Of a stretch of DNA of 64,000 bases, positions 1 through 8,831 are shown in pieces. Position 1 is the first letter of the stretch. Every line of letters starts with the position of its first letter. The notes below the pieces were generated by a model. It made no database searches. It was not told the DNA's origin and was given only the letters and a program-made list of their open reading frames with translations. The DNA is from Thamnaconus septentrionalis (lineage: Eukaryota > Chordata > Actinopteri > Tetraodontiformes > Monacanthidae): the NCBI GenBank assembly GCA_009823395.1, contig CM020510.1, positions 5,985,273 through 6,049,272 of the forward strand. Direction: 5' to 3'. A program made the position numbers and the translations under genes.

Positions 1-176
1 TTATATTGGGCGGGTCATGAATAAAAAACCTTATCCCAACACTATCCTGGATCCTGAGGAGCAGACAACAGTGCACATGTTCGACTTGAGAGTGGATCAC
101 AATGGTCGTTACACCTGCAGAACTGACTACATTGACCAAACAGGAATAGAAAGATTCGTTGACATTGAAGTCACTG
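1..176 (+). CDS. V-type Ig domain exon (partial, C-terminal half)
   Basis: The frame is open from base 2 to the donor GTAAG at 177. Near its end the exon has the Asp-x-Gly-x-Tyr-x-Cys signature of V-set strand F (DHNGRYTC), followed by a strand-G-like end (FVDIEVTG). The first cysteine and the core tryptophan of the domain must lie in sequence left of the window. The exon ends in phase 1. The internal ATG at 17 is not a start, because the reading frame continues upstream of it. Confidence 0.75.
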
Positions 177-2957
177 GTAAGAGGGAAACACTTTTCAAAC
201 CTTAATGGGCTTTTTGTCCAGAGCCAAGAGGGCAAAGATGAAATGATGCTAGATCATCAATCGAGGCCAGTTAATAGAGATTGATTGCATTTGTCAAGAT
301 TATTTGGCTACATATACTGCTAAAAATATTTCAATGTGTCCACCTTTTTTTTATTTTTTATTTTTTATTTTTTTTTTTTTTTAGAATTTAATGTCATTCA
401 GTTATCTTATCAAACTCACAAGACCAACAACATTAAATTGTTATTGATTTATTAAGATGTAAGTCTCTCCACCAGCCCTGGCTATTGAAAAGCCTCCCTT
501 GTGGACCAGTTACCATAGCTACTTTCCCAGAAAGCCCCATTTCAACCTACTGCAGAGATTTGTGGGTCTTTTTATTCAGGGTAATTTAGGATTTTTGTGC
601 TTGCCTCCAAAACTTTTTAGCCTTTTCTACCAATGTAAAACAAAATGTTGAGTGAAATTTTACATGATCACAGGGCGCCAAAAAAAATGGAGGGAACAAT
701 TTTGATTTTTTGTTTTCTCATTTACACGTGACTAAGTATTACTTCTGCACCACGCACATTAAGTGACGACAGTCTGAGCTTGTGAGAAACAGGAAGTTTG
801 CCTCTTATGTCAGAGCTGTGTCAGAATCAACGGCCCCTCCAAACTCAAGAAATGCTTGGCTCAGTTTTCAAGGAAGTGCTGAGAATTCGATCCCTGAACT
901 CTTTTCCTTTTTCTTCCAGCGAACTACAGCAAACCCAGTGTCACAAGCACCAGCCATTCTGACTCCAATCACACTGTGACGTGCGAGTCGCATGGCGGCT
1001 ATCCGCAGTCTAAGCTGCAATGGAGCGTGTCTGAGGACGGTGTGTTGGATGAGAACCCAACAAACGTGACGTCAGACCTGCGTGGCCAGTTCCTCCTCTC
1101 CACCACAGCCACCGTCAGCTGCTCCCGGAGCGAGCTCTCCGTCATCTGCATGGTGAACGGCTTGACTTCGGACAAGGTCATCGTCTGTGAGTACCAAGCT
1201 GGCTCCTCACCACCTTGACTTCCCTTTTTGTCAGTGGGGAAACCCAGCGGTGGACAAGCTTAGATTGTCTGTCTTTAACAAATATTAGCAGGAAATTTTG
1301 GGGGATTTTCTGATCCTGTCAGTCCACCGGGTTTCATGGTCTCTCCCAGTGCTTGGTGTTACCATGGTTACAGCAGCAACATTTGTTGGGATGTTTAGAG
1401 ATATTTTTAATGGGATATTCCCATATTTCTGAAGGAGACTGGTAGGAAGTTCCTAGGTGGCCAGTAGGTGACCGGTCTGTCTCTGTGGAGGGAGAAACGG
1501 CTATGACAACACGGTGACAGTGAGAACTGAAAACATGCACGTTAACCTCACCAACCTTGATCCTGAAGTAATTCCAAAACCATTCAGCCTCCTTCATAGT
1601 CGTGGGAAAGGCTGGAAGCTACCCTTTCAAAAGAAGATGCAAAAAAAGCAAATGGATTTGAAGAAACGACTGCCAGGCCCAGTTCCTGCCCATTGGCACA
1701 GAAATCGCGCTGTCACCTTACTGCTAGAAGGTCATGGGATCGATTCCCGGGCCTGGGGCCTTCCTGTGTGAAGTTTTCATGTTTTCCCTGTGTCTGTGGG
1801 GGTTGTCTCTGGGTTCTCCAGCTTCCTTCTCCAGTCCAAAAACATGCATGTGAGGTGAATTGGGAAATCTAAATTGTGTGTGTGTGTGTGTGTGTGTGTG
1901 TCTGCGCAGTTGTAATAAGAGACACCTGAGATACTTGGATGTCACTTCCCATTTACCCTACTTCCTGTTGCTACAAGGTCATCCAAGGCTTTTGATTGGG
2001 GAAGACCCGGATGTGTTTATTTACAGTTAAGTTGTGAATGCAGGATTTAAATATAGAAAAGAACAGTTTCTGTAGACACCTGAAGATCCAGATGTTTAAA
2101 GAGAGACCATTCAATGCAAGAAAATCAGTATTGGAGGGCCTGCATATCACTGACAGTGACATCTGGTCCACTTACTTGGAGAAGCAGTTGGATGAGCTGC
2201 TGAGCAGAAAGAAGCAGGAGGAGAAGAAGAAGAAGGTGAGGTCCAGACAGCCAGACGTGCACCAGCCAGGACTGGTTGACTGACAGAGCCCAGGACCGAC
2301 CTGATTTGCAGGACACCCTCCCTCTAAAACCAACCATCTGGAATGGAATGGAATGGAATGGAATGGAATGAGCCTTTATTTGTAGTTTGGTTCTATCTGG
2401 TTGTACCTGTGAATGAAAAACCTGCCTCAGACAATCCAGGAAGTGAAGCAGTACTATGACGACTACCAGCAGATGAAGCAGCAGCAGAAGGAGGAAACAG
2501 AAGAACATGAAGTTGCTCCCATAGGGAAGAGGCCAAAGGTCTAAAAGCCACAGGTTGAGTTTCCAGTTTATGAATCAACATGGGAGAATGTGAGCCTGCA
2601 GAGTTACAATCAGGTGACTCCAGACAGTAACTCCAGATGACGTGAACAGTGGCTGTGTGCTTTGTATGTCGCTATTTCAAGGTGAGCTGGCCTCTACACC
2701 TGCTTGACATCCCTTCCTGAAAGCCCAGTGCAGTTATGTGGATTAGCAAACGTTAGCAAAAGTCTCCAGTGTCTCTGTCAACATGATGGGTGAACTACAG
2801 TTTAATGACTTTGAGATGAAGAGATAAACAAACAGATCTGACTAATTTCCACAGCTCAACTGACCTAGTTAATAACTTGTCATCTAAAGGTCAAAGCGCT
2901 GAAGCTTTGAAGATACCTCTTTGGTCACTGGTGGTAGTACCTGTGGCGGTTGTGGTA

Positions 2958-2988
<31 letters not shown>

Positions 2989-3538
2989 TACTGGTTCGAC
3001 GTAGAAGAGGTAATTACATTATCCAAAAGACATTCTAGCCAGAACTTGTTTGACACACTGAGCTGCATGCAGATGGCATTATGTCACTCCTCTGTTGATT
3101 TGTTCTCCAGCACAGAGTGGGAGTGACAGTGGAGTGGGACATGCCGCTACAGAAGAAAATGTTGCTCTTCGTGATGGTGAGAACAGCCCCAGCTGATCTT
3201 TTTTCACTTGCCATTTCCTTTATGTGCAAAGCTAATGTTTAACATTTTATATATGTATTTTTTTCAATTCAAAGTTATATTAAATGTTTAAATTTGTAGA
3301 GCACAGCCTCTTCTGCAGGTGCTAATAACTTACAGGATCAGATAAGTGTAATTGGAATTCTAAACAAATGACCACACACTGCTAACTTGACTGTTTATTC
3401 AGAGCTTTTCCATCCATATAGTATAATCAATGTTTTTATTCGATTTACATTACCTCATCTCTCCATTCTTCCTTTGCAGCAGTAAAGTACAAGGCAGCAA
3501 ATGGTCATGATCCATCTGGAAGTGATGTAAATGCTTGA
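1..3538 (+). CDS. B7-family (CD80/86-like) membrane protein, 5' end missing
   Basis: Gene-level entry. The coding exons I read are 1-176, 920-1186, 2890-3009, 3111-3176 and 3480-3538, with the stop TGA at 3536-3538. Every intron is GT-AG and phase 1, the usual phase for Ig-superfamily domain exons, and the frame stays open through all joins. Order: V-type Ig domain, C-type Ig domain, one transmembrane helix, basic stop-transfer residues, short cytoplasmic tail. This is the architecture of B7 ligands, which sit on antigen-presenting cells and engage CD28/CTLA4 or PD-1-type receptors on T cells. The C domain carries a Gly-Gly-Tyr-Pro stretch before the core Trp, which resembles CD80/CD86. PD-L1-like, B7-H or butyrophilin-like remain possible. 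The signal peptide and the first part of the V domain lie to the left of the window. The family call is from domain order and motifs; the exact orthologue is inference. Confidence 0.7.
920..1186 (+). CDS. C-type Ig domain exon
   Basis: Acceptor TTCTTCCAG at 911-919, donor GTGAGT at 1187, phase 1 at both ends, 267 bases, the normal size of one Ig domain. Visible features are the first disulfide cysteine in VTCESHGGYP, the core tryptophan in KLQW, and the second cysteine in VICMVNG. Potential N-glycosylation sites include NYS at the domain start, NHT and NVT. An extra cysteine lies in VSCSRSE between the two canonical ones. The NYSKP start and the GGYP motif favour a CD80/86-like ligand. Confidence 0.75.
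1690..1900 (+). mobile_element. tRNA-derived SINE with LINE-related 3' part
   Basis: A B-box-like sequence (GGATCGATTCC, 1737-1747) follows an A-box-like region near 1694-1705, as in tRNA-derived RNA polymerase III promoters. Downstream, 1770-1870 reads like the widespread fish SINE/LINE tail (ending with the block beginning GTCCAAAAACATGCATG). The same tail block recurs at 4930-5030 in the same orientation. The element ends in a GT repeat. No target-site duplication was found by eye. Confidence 0.65.
1906..1935 (+). repeat. 30-base exact repeat, copy 1
   Basis: This block is identical to 8042-8071. In both places a GT repeat lies immediately upstream and the flanks diverge downstream. Each copy begins GCAG after the GT tract, so it resembles a splice acceptor followed by a short conserved piece. 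No protein product is recognisable. Confidence 0.8.
2038..2235 (+). pseudogene. Exon-like coiled-coil segment, unrecognised
   Basis: The open frame encodes a charged helical stretch (SDIWSTYLEKQLDELLSRKK) ending in a run of Glu/Lys codons and a good donor (AAG|GTGAGG at 2236), phase 0. The true 5' limit of the exon is uncertain; a possible acceptor is GCAG near 2040-2043. It fits in phase 0 with 2431-2544 to make a Lys/Glu/Gln-rich C-terminus. The host B7-like gene uses only phase-1 introns, so this is not one of its cassette exons. It is either the 3' end of another gene or, more likely, a duplicated remnant. I do not recognise the family. Confidence 0.4.
2340..2370 (+). repeat. (GGAAT)6 microsatellite
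   Basis: Six perfect tandem GGAAT pentamers between the two coiled-coil exon-like segments. Confidence 0.95.
2422..2701 (+). repeat. Dispersed direct duplication, copy 1
   Basis: This segment matches 7318-7606 nearly base for base by eye. Copy 2 lacks CGTG after CCAGATGA and has an extra stretch of about 13 bases (GTGCTTTTGTATG). The left boundary of similarity lies eight to nine bases before the exon start, within the acceptor. The right boundary is CTCTACACCT. Flanking sequence is unrelated. Confidence 0.9.
2431..2544 (+). pseudogene. Terminal exon-like coiled-coil segment, copy 1
   Basis: After CCTCAG at 2425-2430 the frame encodes a 37-residue Gln/Glu/Lys-rich helix (EVKQYYDDYQQMKQQQKEE) ending in a basic GKRPKV tail and stop TAA at 2542-2544. 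The preceding segment splices to it in phase 0. The whole piece, with about 160 bases downstream, is repeated at 7318-7606. Preservation of the frame in both copies suggests a recent duplication or continued coding use. The family is not recognised. Confidence 0.45.
2890..3009 (+). CDS. Transmembrane exon with poly-alanine run
   Basis: Phase-1 start and end, donor GTAATT at 3010. It encodes a short stalk (QSAEALKIP) and then about 26 uninterrupted hydrophobic residues of Leu, Val and Ala, with six consecutive alanines, ended by four arginines as a stop-transfer signal. The six alanines are all GCG codons in tandem, with further GTG/GCG codons on both sides, so part of the membrane anchor is a trinucleotide microsatellite. 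This clearly explains the GGC/GCG-rich tract. The acceptor is the least certain part. Confidence 0.7.
3111..3176 (+). CDS. Cytoplasmic exon 1 of the B7-like gene
   Basis: Acceptor TGTTCTCCAG (3101-3110), donor GTGAGA at 3177, phase 1 at both ends. It encodes a Ser/Gly/Glu-rich tail segment (SGSDSGVGHAATEENVALRD). There is no tyrosine-based signalling motif in it. Confidence 0.65.
3480..3538 (+). CDS. Last coding exon of the B7-like gene
   Basis: Acceptor CCTTTGCAG at 3471-3479. Phase-1 entry reads VKYKAANGHDPSGSDVNA and then TGA. The single tyrosine (VKYKA) is not an ITIM or ITSM. The whole tail after the arginines is only about 42 residues, typical of B7 ligands that signal mainly through their extracellular domains. 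Confidence 0.65.
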
Positions 3539-4480
3539 ACCTGAGTGAATGCTACTGCTGCAACTGGCTGGATGTTCTCAGACTTCGGGGGGGACATCAG
3601 GTAGACATCGCTCGACGCTGAAGATGTTGAGGAGGCCATCAAAAGCCAAGCTCACGAAGGATCTTCTGTGATTTCAAAATATTGAAGTCGACATTTCATG
3701 TTTATTTTTTTAAAATGAAAAAATGGTGCGATGAAATGTTGCGATCAAATGCACACATGCTGGAACTGTAATTCAGCGATGAGCGCAGGGTGAGGAGAGA
3801 CTTGCACAGTAATAGAGAGAAGGTCCTGTTACAAATTGCACTGTTGTTCTTCTGAGATCGAAGTGAGCAACAACGAGGGGAAGATTGGAAGAAAAAAAAC
3901 AAAACTGAATCTTTGTTACCTGAATTGTGCAGCTCTTCCCATGACAGCGATTCTCAAGGTATTTCCCAAAACTAAAAGTAGTTTGAAGTTGTGCCAACAT
4001 ACTTGAAAAGTGTCATGTCTTTTTACTGTAATCTTACATTTCTCTCTCTCTCCTTATATCTGTCTCTCTCTCTCTCATCTCTCAATTCTTTTTTTTTTTA
4101 AATTATGGTTCAGTTTCTGTGTGTGTAGTCTAGTTAAGTAAGTAAGTTCAAGTTAACTGGAAATTCTAATATAAGCTCTGTGTTATCTCTAAGTTATTTT
4201 ATCGTGCCTGGACTTTTCTTGACTTGTCAAGACTGTGACACTGCTCTATTGTATTAATAGATTATTATTATTGTTATTCACTGACTGTACAAGACAGCTG
4301 GTACTGCTCAGCCAAAACTGAAGGTGTGAGATTCCCATGGAAGAAATGAAAAAAACAAACAAAAAACTCAGGACAAGATAGGCAAATGTACTTATCTCTT
4401 TGTTTTGCCTCAAATGTAAAAGCTTTTACTTCAGTCGTTTGTGAGAAAAGTAAATAAAGGTCCAAACTGATTTACAGCTC
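3539..4480 (+). other. Probable 3' UTR with polyadenylation signal
   Basis: Non-coding, moderately AT-rich sequence after the stop codon. A canonical AATAAA lies at 4453-4458, followed by a T-rich region with repeated ATTTA units (about 4486-4502). The length is plausible for a fish 3' UTR. An earlier polyadenylation site cannot be excluded. Confidence 0.45.
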
Positions 4481-4603
4481 TCTTGATTTATTTATTTATT
4501 TATGTACCTTTATACATTTATTCATTTATTTTTTGTTGCAGTGAAGTTTTACTACCAGTAGGTGAAGCAGTAGCACCACGGAGTCGCCGAGGCTTTGAAG
4601 CAG

Positions 4604-4606
<3 letters not shown>

Positions 4607-4659
<53 letters not shown>

Positions 4660-4662
4660 CGC
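4607..4662 (+). repeat. (GT)22 followed by (GC)6
   Basis: A pure GT array that changes abruptly to GC. Alternating purine-pyrimidine of this kind can form Z-DNA. Confidence 0.95.
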
Positions 4663-4919
4663 GGTTCCTCTAGCTTCTCCTTGACTGTGTTACTGCTAAA
4701 AAATTATATTAATAAATATTAGAAATGGGGTAATACCGTGATATATAAAACACACACACTCTCACACATATGTGAACTGAACATTTTTAGCTGAATGCTA
4801 CTTTTTGTTTGTTTTGCAATTTTATATTTATTATTTATTTATTTATTTTTATCTTGTGATGTTTCCTTGTTGTGTTCTTTCACTTGTGTTGAGTGTGTAA
4901 TACACATTTACTATTTTGA

Positions 4920-5215
4920 TATCAGGGCCATGTTCTCCCTGTGTCTGCGTGGGTTCTCTCCAGGTTCTCCGGCTTCCTCCCACACTCCAGAAACTTGCAT
5001 GTGAGGTGAATTGGAAACTATAAATTGTCCGTAGGTGTGTATTTGAGTGCGACTGGTTGTTTGTCTTTGTTTGTCTCTATCGTGGCCCTGCAATGAACTG
5101 GCGACTTGTGCAGGGTGTCACCCTGCCTTTGCCCCATGACAGCTGGGAGAAGCTCCAAAGACCCCCGTGACCCTGGGCTCAGGAATAAGTTGGTATTGAA
5201 AATGGATGGATGGTT
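4920..5215 (+). mobile_element. Non-LTR retrotransposon/SINE 3' tail with GGAT repeat end
   Basis: It contains the block starting GGGTTCTCTCCAGGTTCTCC, then CCCACACTCCAGAAACTTGC, then GCGACTTGTGCAGGGTGTC, and ends in ATGGATGGATGG (5202-5213). This order is characteristic of a very common fish LINE/SINE tail as I remember it. The first 100 bases are shared with the SINE at about 1775-1870. The 5' region is missing, consistent with truncation during reverse transcription. Confidence 0.7.
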
Positions 5216-5277
5216 GAACATTAGTCATTCATTTTAGCACATAATTTGGTCGTAAAATATTACAAGCAGCAAAAAAA

Positions 5278-5378
5278 ATCTAAGGAGCCGCTTGGGAGCC
5301 AAAAGAACCGGCTATTTTTTAGTGAGCCGAGCCAAAAGAACCGGTCCTCTCAAAAGAGGCGCAATTCCCATCACTAAC
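5278..5378 (-). mobile_element. hAT-like transposon end (fragment)
   Basis: On the minus strand this begins TAGTGATGGGAATTG and continues with repeated GAACCGGTTC/AAAGAACCGG-type subterminal motifs. That matches the ends of a hAT-type family common in fish, as recalled rather than searched. Only one terminal inverted repeat is visible, so it is a truncated copy. Confidence 0.5.
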
Positions 5379-5539
5379 AGACACACACTCAAAACGTGTC
5401 ATGTGATGAAGGACGACGACAATTGTCCTTCACTCATATCGCTGATGCACATCTTCACAAGCCCCGCCCTTCCCCCGACGGCCCGTCACTCTGCCTGTGT
5501 TTACACTGGGCAGCGGTGCAGCACCAGCCCGGTTGCACT

Positions 5540-5890
5540 TCAGGAATGCAGCCCCTCCCCTCCCTGAGATCTGTGTCCTCCTCCTTCACCCCTTCATCCC
5601 CCTATCCCCCTACCCCTGCATCCTTTCACTCCCTCATTGTGCCCCCCCCCTCCACCTCCTTCCCCTCCACTCTCCGTCTGCTTCCTTCTCTGCCGTTTCC
5701 TCTCCTCCCTCCAGTAATTATTCCTCCTCCTTTCTGCCCGCCGCTCCTTCAGTCCTCCTTCTGCCACCTTTTTCTCCTCTTTTCATACCGGTCCCGTCTT
5801 CCCTTGCTGCCTCCCTGCTCCCATCCCCTCTATAGAATTCAGACAATCGCCCCCTCCCTGCAACCTCCTCTCTCTCCTCCGCCTATCCCA
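5540..5890 (+). repeat. Long pyrimidine-rich tract
   Basis: About 350 bases almost entirely C and T on the plus strand. It explains the open frames rich in Ser, Pro and Leu in this interval, which have no protein-like composition. Such tracts can form triplex DNA. Confidence 0.8.
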
Positions 5891-5899
5891 AACAATCCT

Positions 5900-7317
5900 A
5901 GTTAAACAGCAAAACATGACTTTAAACTCGACTGTAAGAAAGTTGGGAAGTGTATTAACTGAACATGAGCGACTACAACAGTCTTGCCAGACACTCACTC
6001 TGCTGAAAATCATAAACCGATGCATCAGATGGAAGGCTTCCCGGACATCTTGGATTAGAATTTTTTTTGCATCCAACTGGCAAAGAGGTCGTAGCAAGTT
6101 GTTTTGAAAGTTGCAAGTGATTGGACGAACCGTCCAAAGCCTTCTTTCTGTTCTGAGGGACGACACTGGCGATGCACCACGCTGTTTATCTGTTTGAGAC
6201 TCGCCAAAGCCATTCTGCAGTAACCTGAATACATTTTTTCCCTTCACTTTTGACACTGAAGAGTTGTGAAAACACACTCCAGTTCCAGCTGAAATGCAGC
6301 TACTGCAGCGCCTCCCTCCTCTCTTTAGCAGCAGCAGCAGCAGCAGCAGAGTTTCTCCCGATGCAACACGATCCTGAAAGGATTATTGTAATCACAGACA
6401 CATTTCGGAGTCCAAACACATTGCGGTTGTGACGGACAATCTGAGCTTGCGGCCCCGTTGTGGTTTCTTCCCAGGGACACCACGGAGCAGTGAGCTCTCC
6501 TTCCAACCTGGAGACGACTGGTCTCAGCCACTGCCCGGTCACCGCTCCCAGGCCCCTGTGACCTCTGCCCCGACGCATAGCCAATACCAGCAGGGATTTA
6601 TAATCAGATTATAATAGTTATGAAAGTCAGCTAGATTAGTCTTGTAGGAATCTGGAGCACAAGGCGCCGATTCATAGTGCGGGGCTGATCGGCGTGAGGG
6701 GGATTGTGGCACAGAAAAAGAGGGAAAACATGAAGGAGTTAAGCTTCTCTTTCTGGGTCTGACTTTGTATTTGGAGCAACTGCAGCTTTATTTAAAAAAA
6801 TAAAAATACAAATAAATAAAGCGTCTAAAGGCATAGGAACAATCTTTTATTTTCAATTTTTATTGGAAGCAGAGACTCAAATTGCTACTTCATGGAACTC
6901 GGCCGGGTCAGGAGGTCCATTGCTGGTGCTACAGCTGAGTGATCATCTTGCTGCTGTCGCTGCAGAAACTCCCCCTCCTCGACCTTCTCCAGAGACAGGA
7001 AGGGGTGACCTGGAAGCATTTATCACCTCGGCACTCTCTGACCTCTGACCCGAGGCCTGAGATAGAGAGCCAGGCCGCAGCACAGGGAGGATAAAGATAA
7101 AGGCAAAGCTCCAGCGGGGGAGAAGGCGGGGGAGATGGGGGAGGCTGGGTCAGAGCGCAAGTTTCTAAAGGATTCATCTGTTTGTTTCATCGCTGGAATA
7201 AAGTTTTTTTTTTTTCTATTTCTGGAACGAGGGTTGTTTTCTAAGTTAGTGCGGCAGGTTTATGAGCTTGACGGAAACAAAAGAGAGTTGTGTGGAGGCC
7301 TCAGTGGCAATGTTTGG
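5900..7317. other. Intergenic, no gene found
   Basis: Unique-looking sequence with a short AGC repeat (about 6330-6350) and no exon-like frame with matching splice sites that I would defend. Confidence 0.5.
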
Positions 7318-7606
7318 CTGCCTCAGACAATCCAGGAAGTGAAGCAGTACTATGACGACTACCAGCAGATGAAGCAGCAGCAGAAGGAGGAAACAGAAGA
7401 ACATGAAGTTGCTCCCATAGGGAAGAGGCCAAAGGTCTAAAAGCCACAGGTTGAGTTTCCAGTTTATGAATCAACATGGGAGAATGTGAGCCTGCAGAGT
7501 TACAATCAGGTGACTCCAGACAGTGACTCCAGATGAACAGTGGCTGTGTGCTTTGTATGTGTGCTTTTGTATGTCGCTATTTCAAGGTGAGCTGGCCTCT
7601 ACACCT
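7318..7606 (+). repeat. Dispersed direct duplication, copy 2 (coiled-coil exon)
   Basis: The second copy of 2422-2701. The 37-residue coiled-coil frame is fully preserved, including its TAA at 7438-7440. The upstream exon (2038-2235) is not present before this copy and the sequence 5' of 7318 is unrelated. It is an exon plus 3' flank duplicated without its partner, so probably a non-functional fragment. Confidence 0.85.
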
Positions 7607-8002
7607 CTGACTCAGTCAGAGCGTGAAAAATATTTTCCTCTGTTTTTCTCCAAAGCATAAAGGCAGAAAAAAGGGAAACCAGTTCGACACACAGCGAGCT
7701 CTGATCACAAACACCCAGACTGGCAAACAAAGGGCTTCGGTCTTATCTTGCTTTAGTACCAGCGAACCTCTTAAGATAAGGCCTTGGCGTGAAGGACTTT
7801 ATTGTATCCGTGCACGCTGTGGAGTGGGATTAGGCCAGTGTGTATATGGGCAGAGTTTGTATCAGGTGTGTATCTCCACATGCTGTACAACACGATGACC
7901 ACTATGTAATTAACTGATCATGGTTTGCTTTTTTGCCAGTCTAATGACCTGGTATCAGAAGCGTTTGTAGCAACTGTGCTTCTGTGCAAGATTGTGCAAC
8001 AT

Positions 8003-8003
<1 letters not shown>

Positions 8004-8034
<31 letters not shown>
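8004..8034 (+). repeat. GT microsatellite
   Basis: A pure GT array just upstream of the second copy of the 30-base repeat. Confidence 0.9.
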
Positions 8035-8038
<4 letters not shown>

Positions 8039-8041
8039 TGT

Positions 8042-8071
8042 GCAGTTGTAATAAGAGACACCTGAGATACT
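8042..8071 (+). repeat. 30-base exact repeat, copy 2
   Basis: Identical to 1906-1935 and again placed directly after a GT array. Its order relative to the duplicated coiled-coil exon is reversed: here it is 3' of the exon copy, while at the left it is 5' of it. Confidence 0.8.
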
Positions 8072-8764
8072 CAGAGGGACAGTGTCTGCAGTCCGGTCCT
8101 GAGCCTTTGATCATTTCCCCTCTCAGAAATAGCCTAAGTGCGTGTGCACGTGTGCGTGTGTGTTTGTGTGTCTGTATGTGTGTCTGTGTGTGTGTGCCAC
8201 AAGAGCGTATTGCCTTTCAGTCAGAAAGGGGATCCATATCTGGTTTGCAGAGCTTCCCGTCCAGCCCCCGTCCCCGCAAACCCCACACACCTGACTTCCA
8301 TCTACTCATCACACACAACACTTTAACCAAGTGGCTTCCCACTTCATTGTTGAAATCTCCATGATAACAAATATTCTTGATGGCAGTTTTTTCTTTGCTG
8401 TGATTGTCTGACTCACCAATCATCAACAAACAAATCTGTAAAAACCCTTCAAACAAATCAAGTTACCATATAAACAAATCCTTTGGATGAAGCCTTCTGC
8501 CCCCCTTAAGAGGATCCTGCTGGCACGAGTCGACTCTGGAGTCGGAGATGGATCGAAAAAGACAATGAATTTATTTCTTTTGTCTTTTTGTTGGCCTTTT
8601 GTTGAGGCAATTCCCTTTTTTTAGAAACTGAGCTGTTGGGTCGGCTTAAAGTCTGTGTCCAAACAAAGCACTCCGACTCATCACCCGCAGGTCAGCTGCA
8701 CCAAGAAGGGAAGGAAAAGAAAAAGAAGATGTAGAAGTGTCGATTTGCTGCTGTTTGTAAGGGA

Positions 8765-8831
8765 AAGAAGAAGAAGAAGAAGAAGAAGAAGAAGAAGAAG
8801 AAGAAGAAGAAGAAGAAGAAGAAGAAGAAGA
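8765..8831 (+). repeat. (AAG)22 trinucleotide repeat
   Basis: About 22 perfect GAA/AAG units. Open frames of poly-Arg, poly-Ser or poly-Phe across this region on both strands are artefacts of the repeat. Confidence 0.95.

Larger units (their letters stand above)
1187..2889 (+). other. Intron of the B7-like gene carrying a SINE and foreign exon-like pieces
   Basis: A phase-1 intron of 1.7 kb between the C-domain and transmembrane exons. It contains a tRNA-derived SINE (about 1690-1875), a GT repeat (1875-1901), a 30-base block repeated at 8042-8071, two coiled-coil exon-like segments (about 2038-2235 and 2431-2544) and six GGAAT units (2340-2369). The proposed acceptor (CTAAAG at 2884-2889) has a weak pyrimidine tract. 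It is chosen because it restores phase 1 and opens directly into the transmembrane frame. Confidence 0.55.

Noticed and set aside
782..979. 65-codon ORF just upstream of the C-domain exon
   Set aside because: Different frame from the Ig exon and mostly intron sequence, including the pyrimidine tract of the acceptor.
5396..5905. Long Pro/Ser/Leu open frames on the plus strand
   Set aside because: The pyrimidine tract lacks stop codons by composition; no domain or splice evidence.
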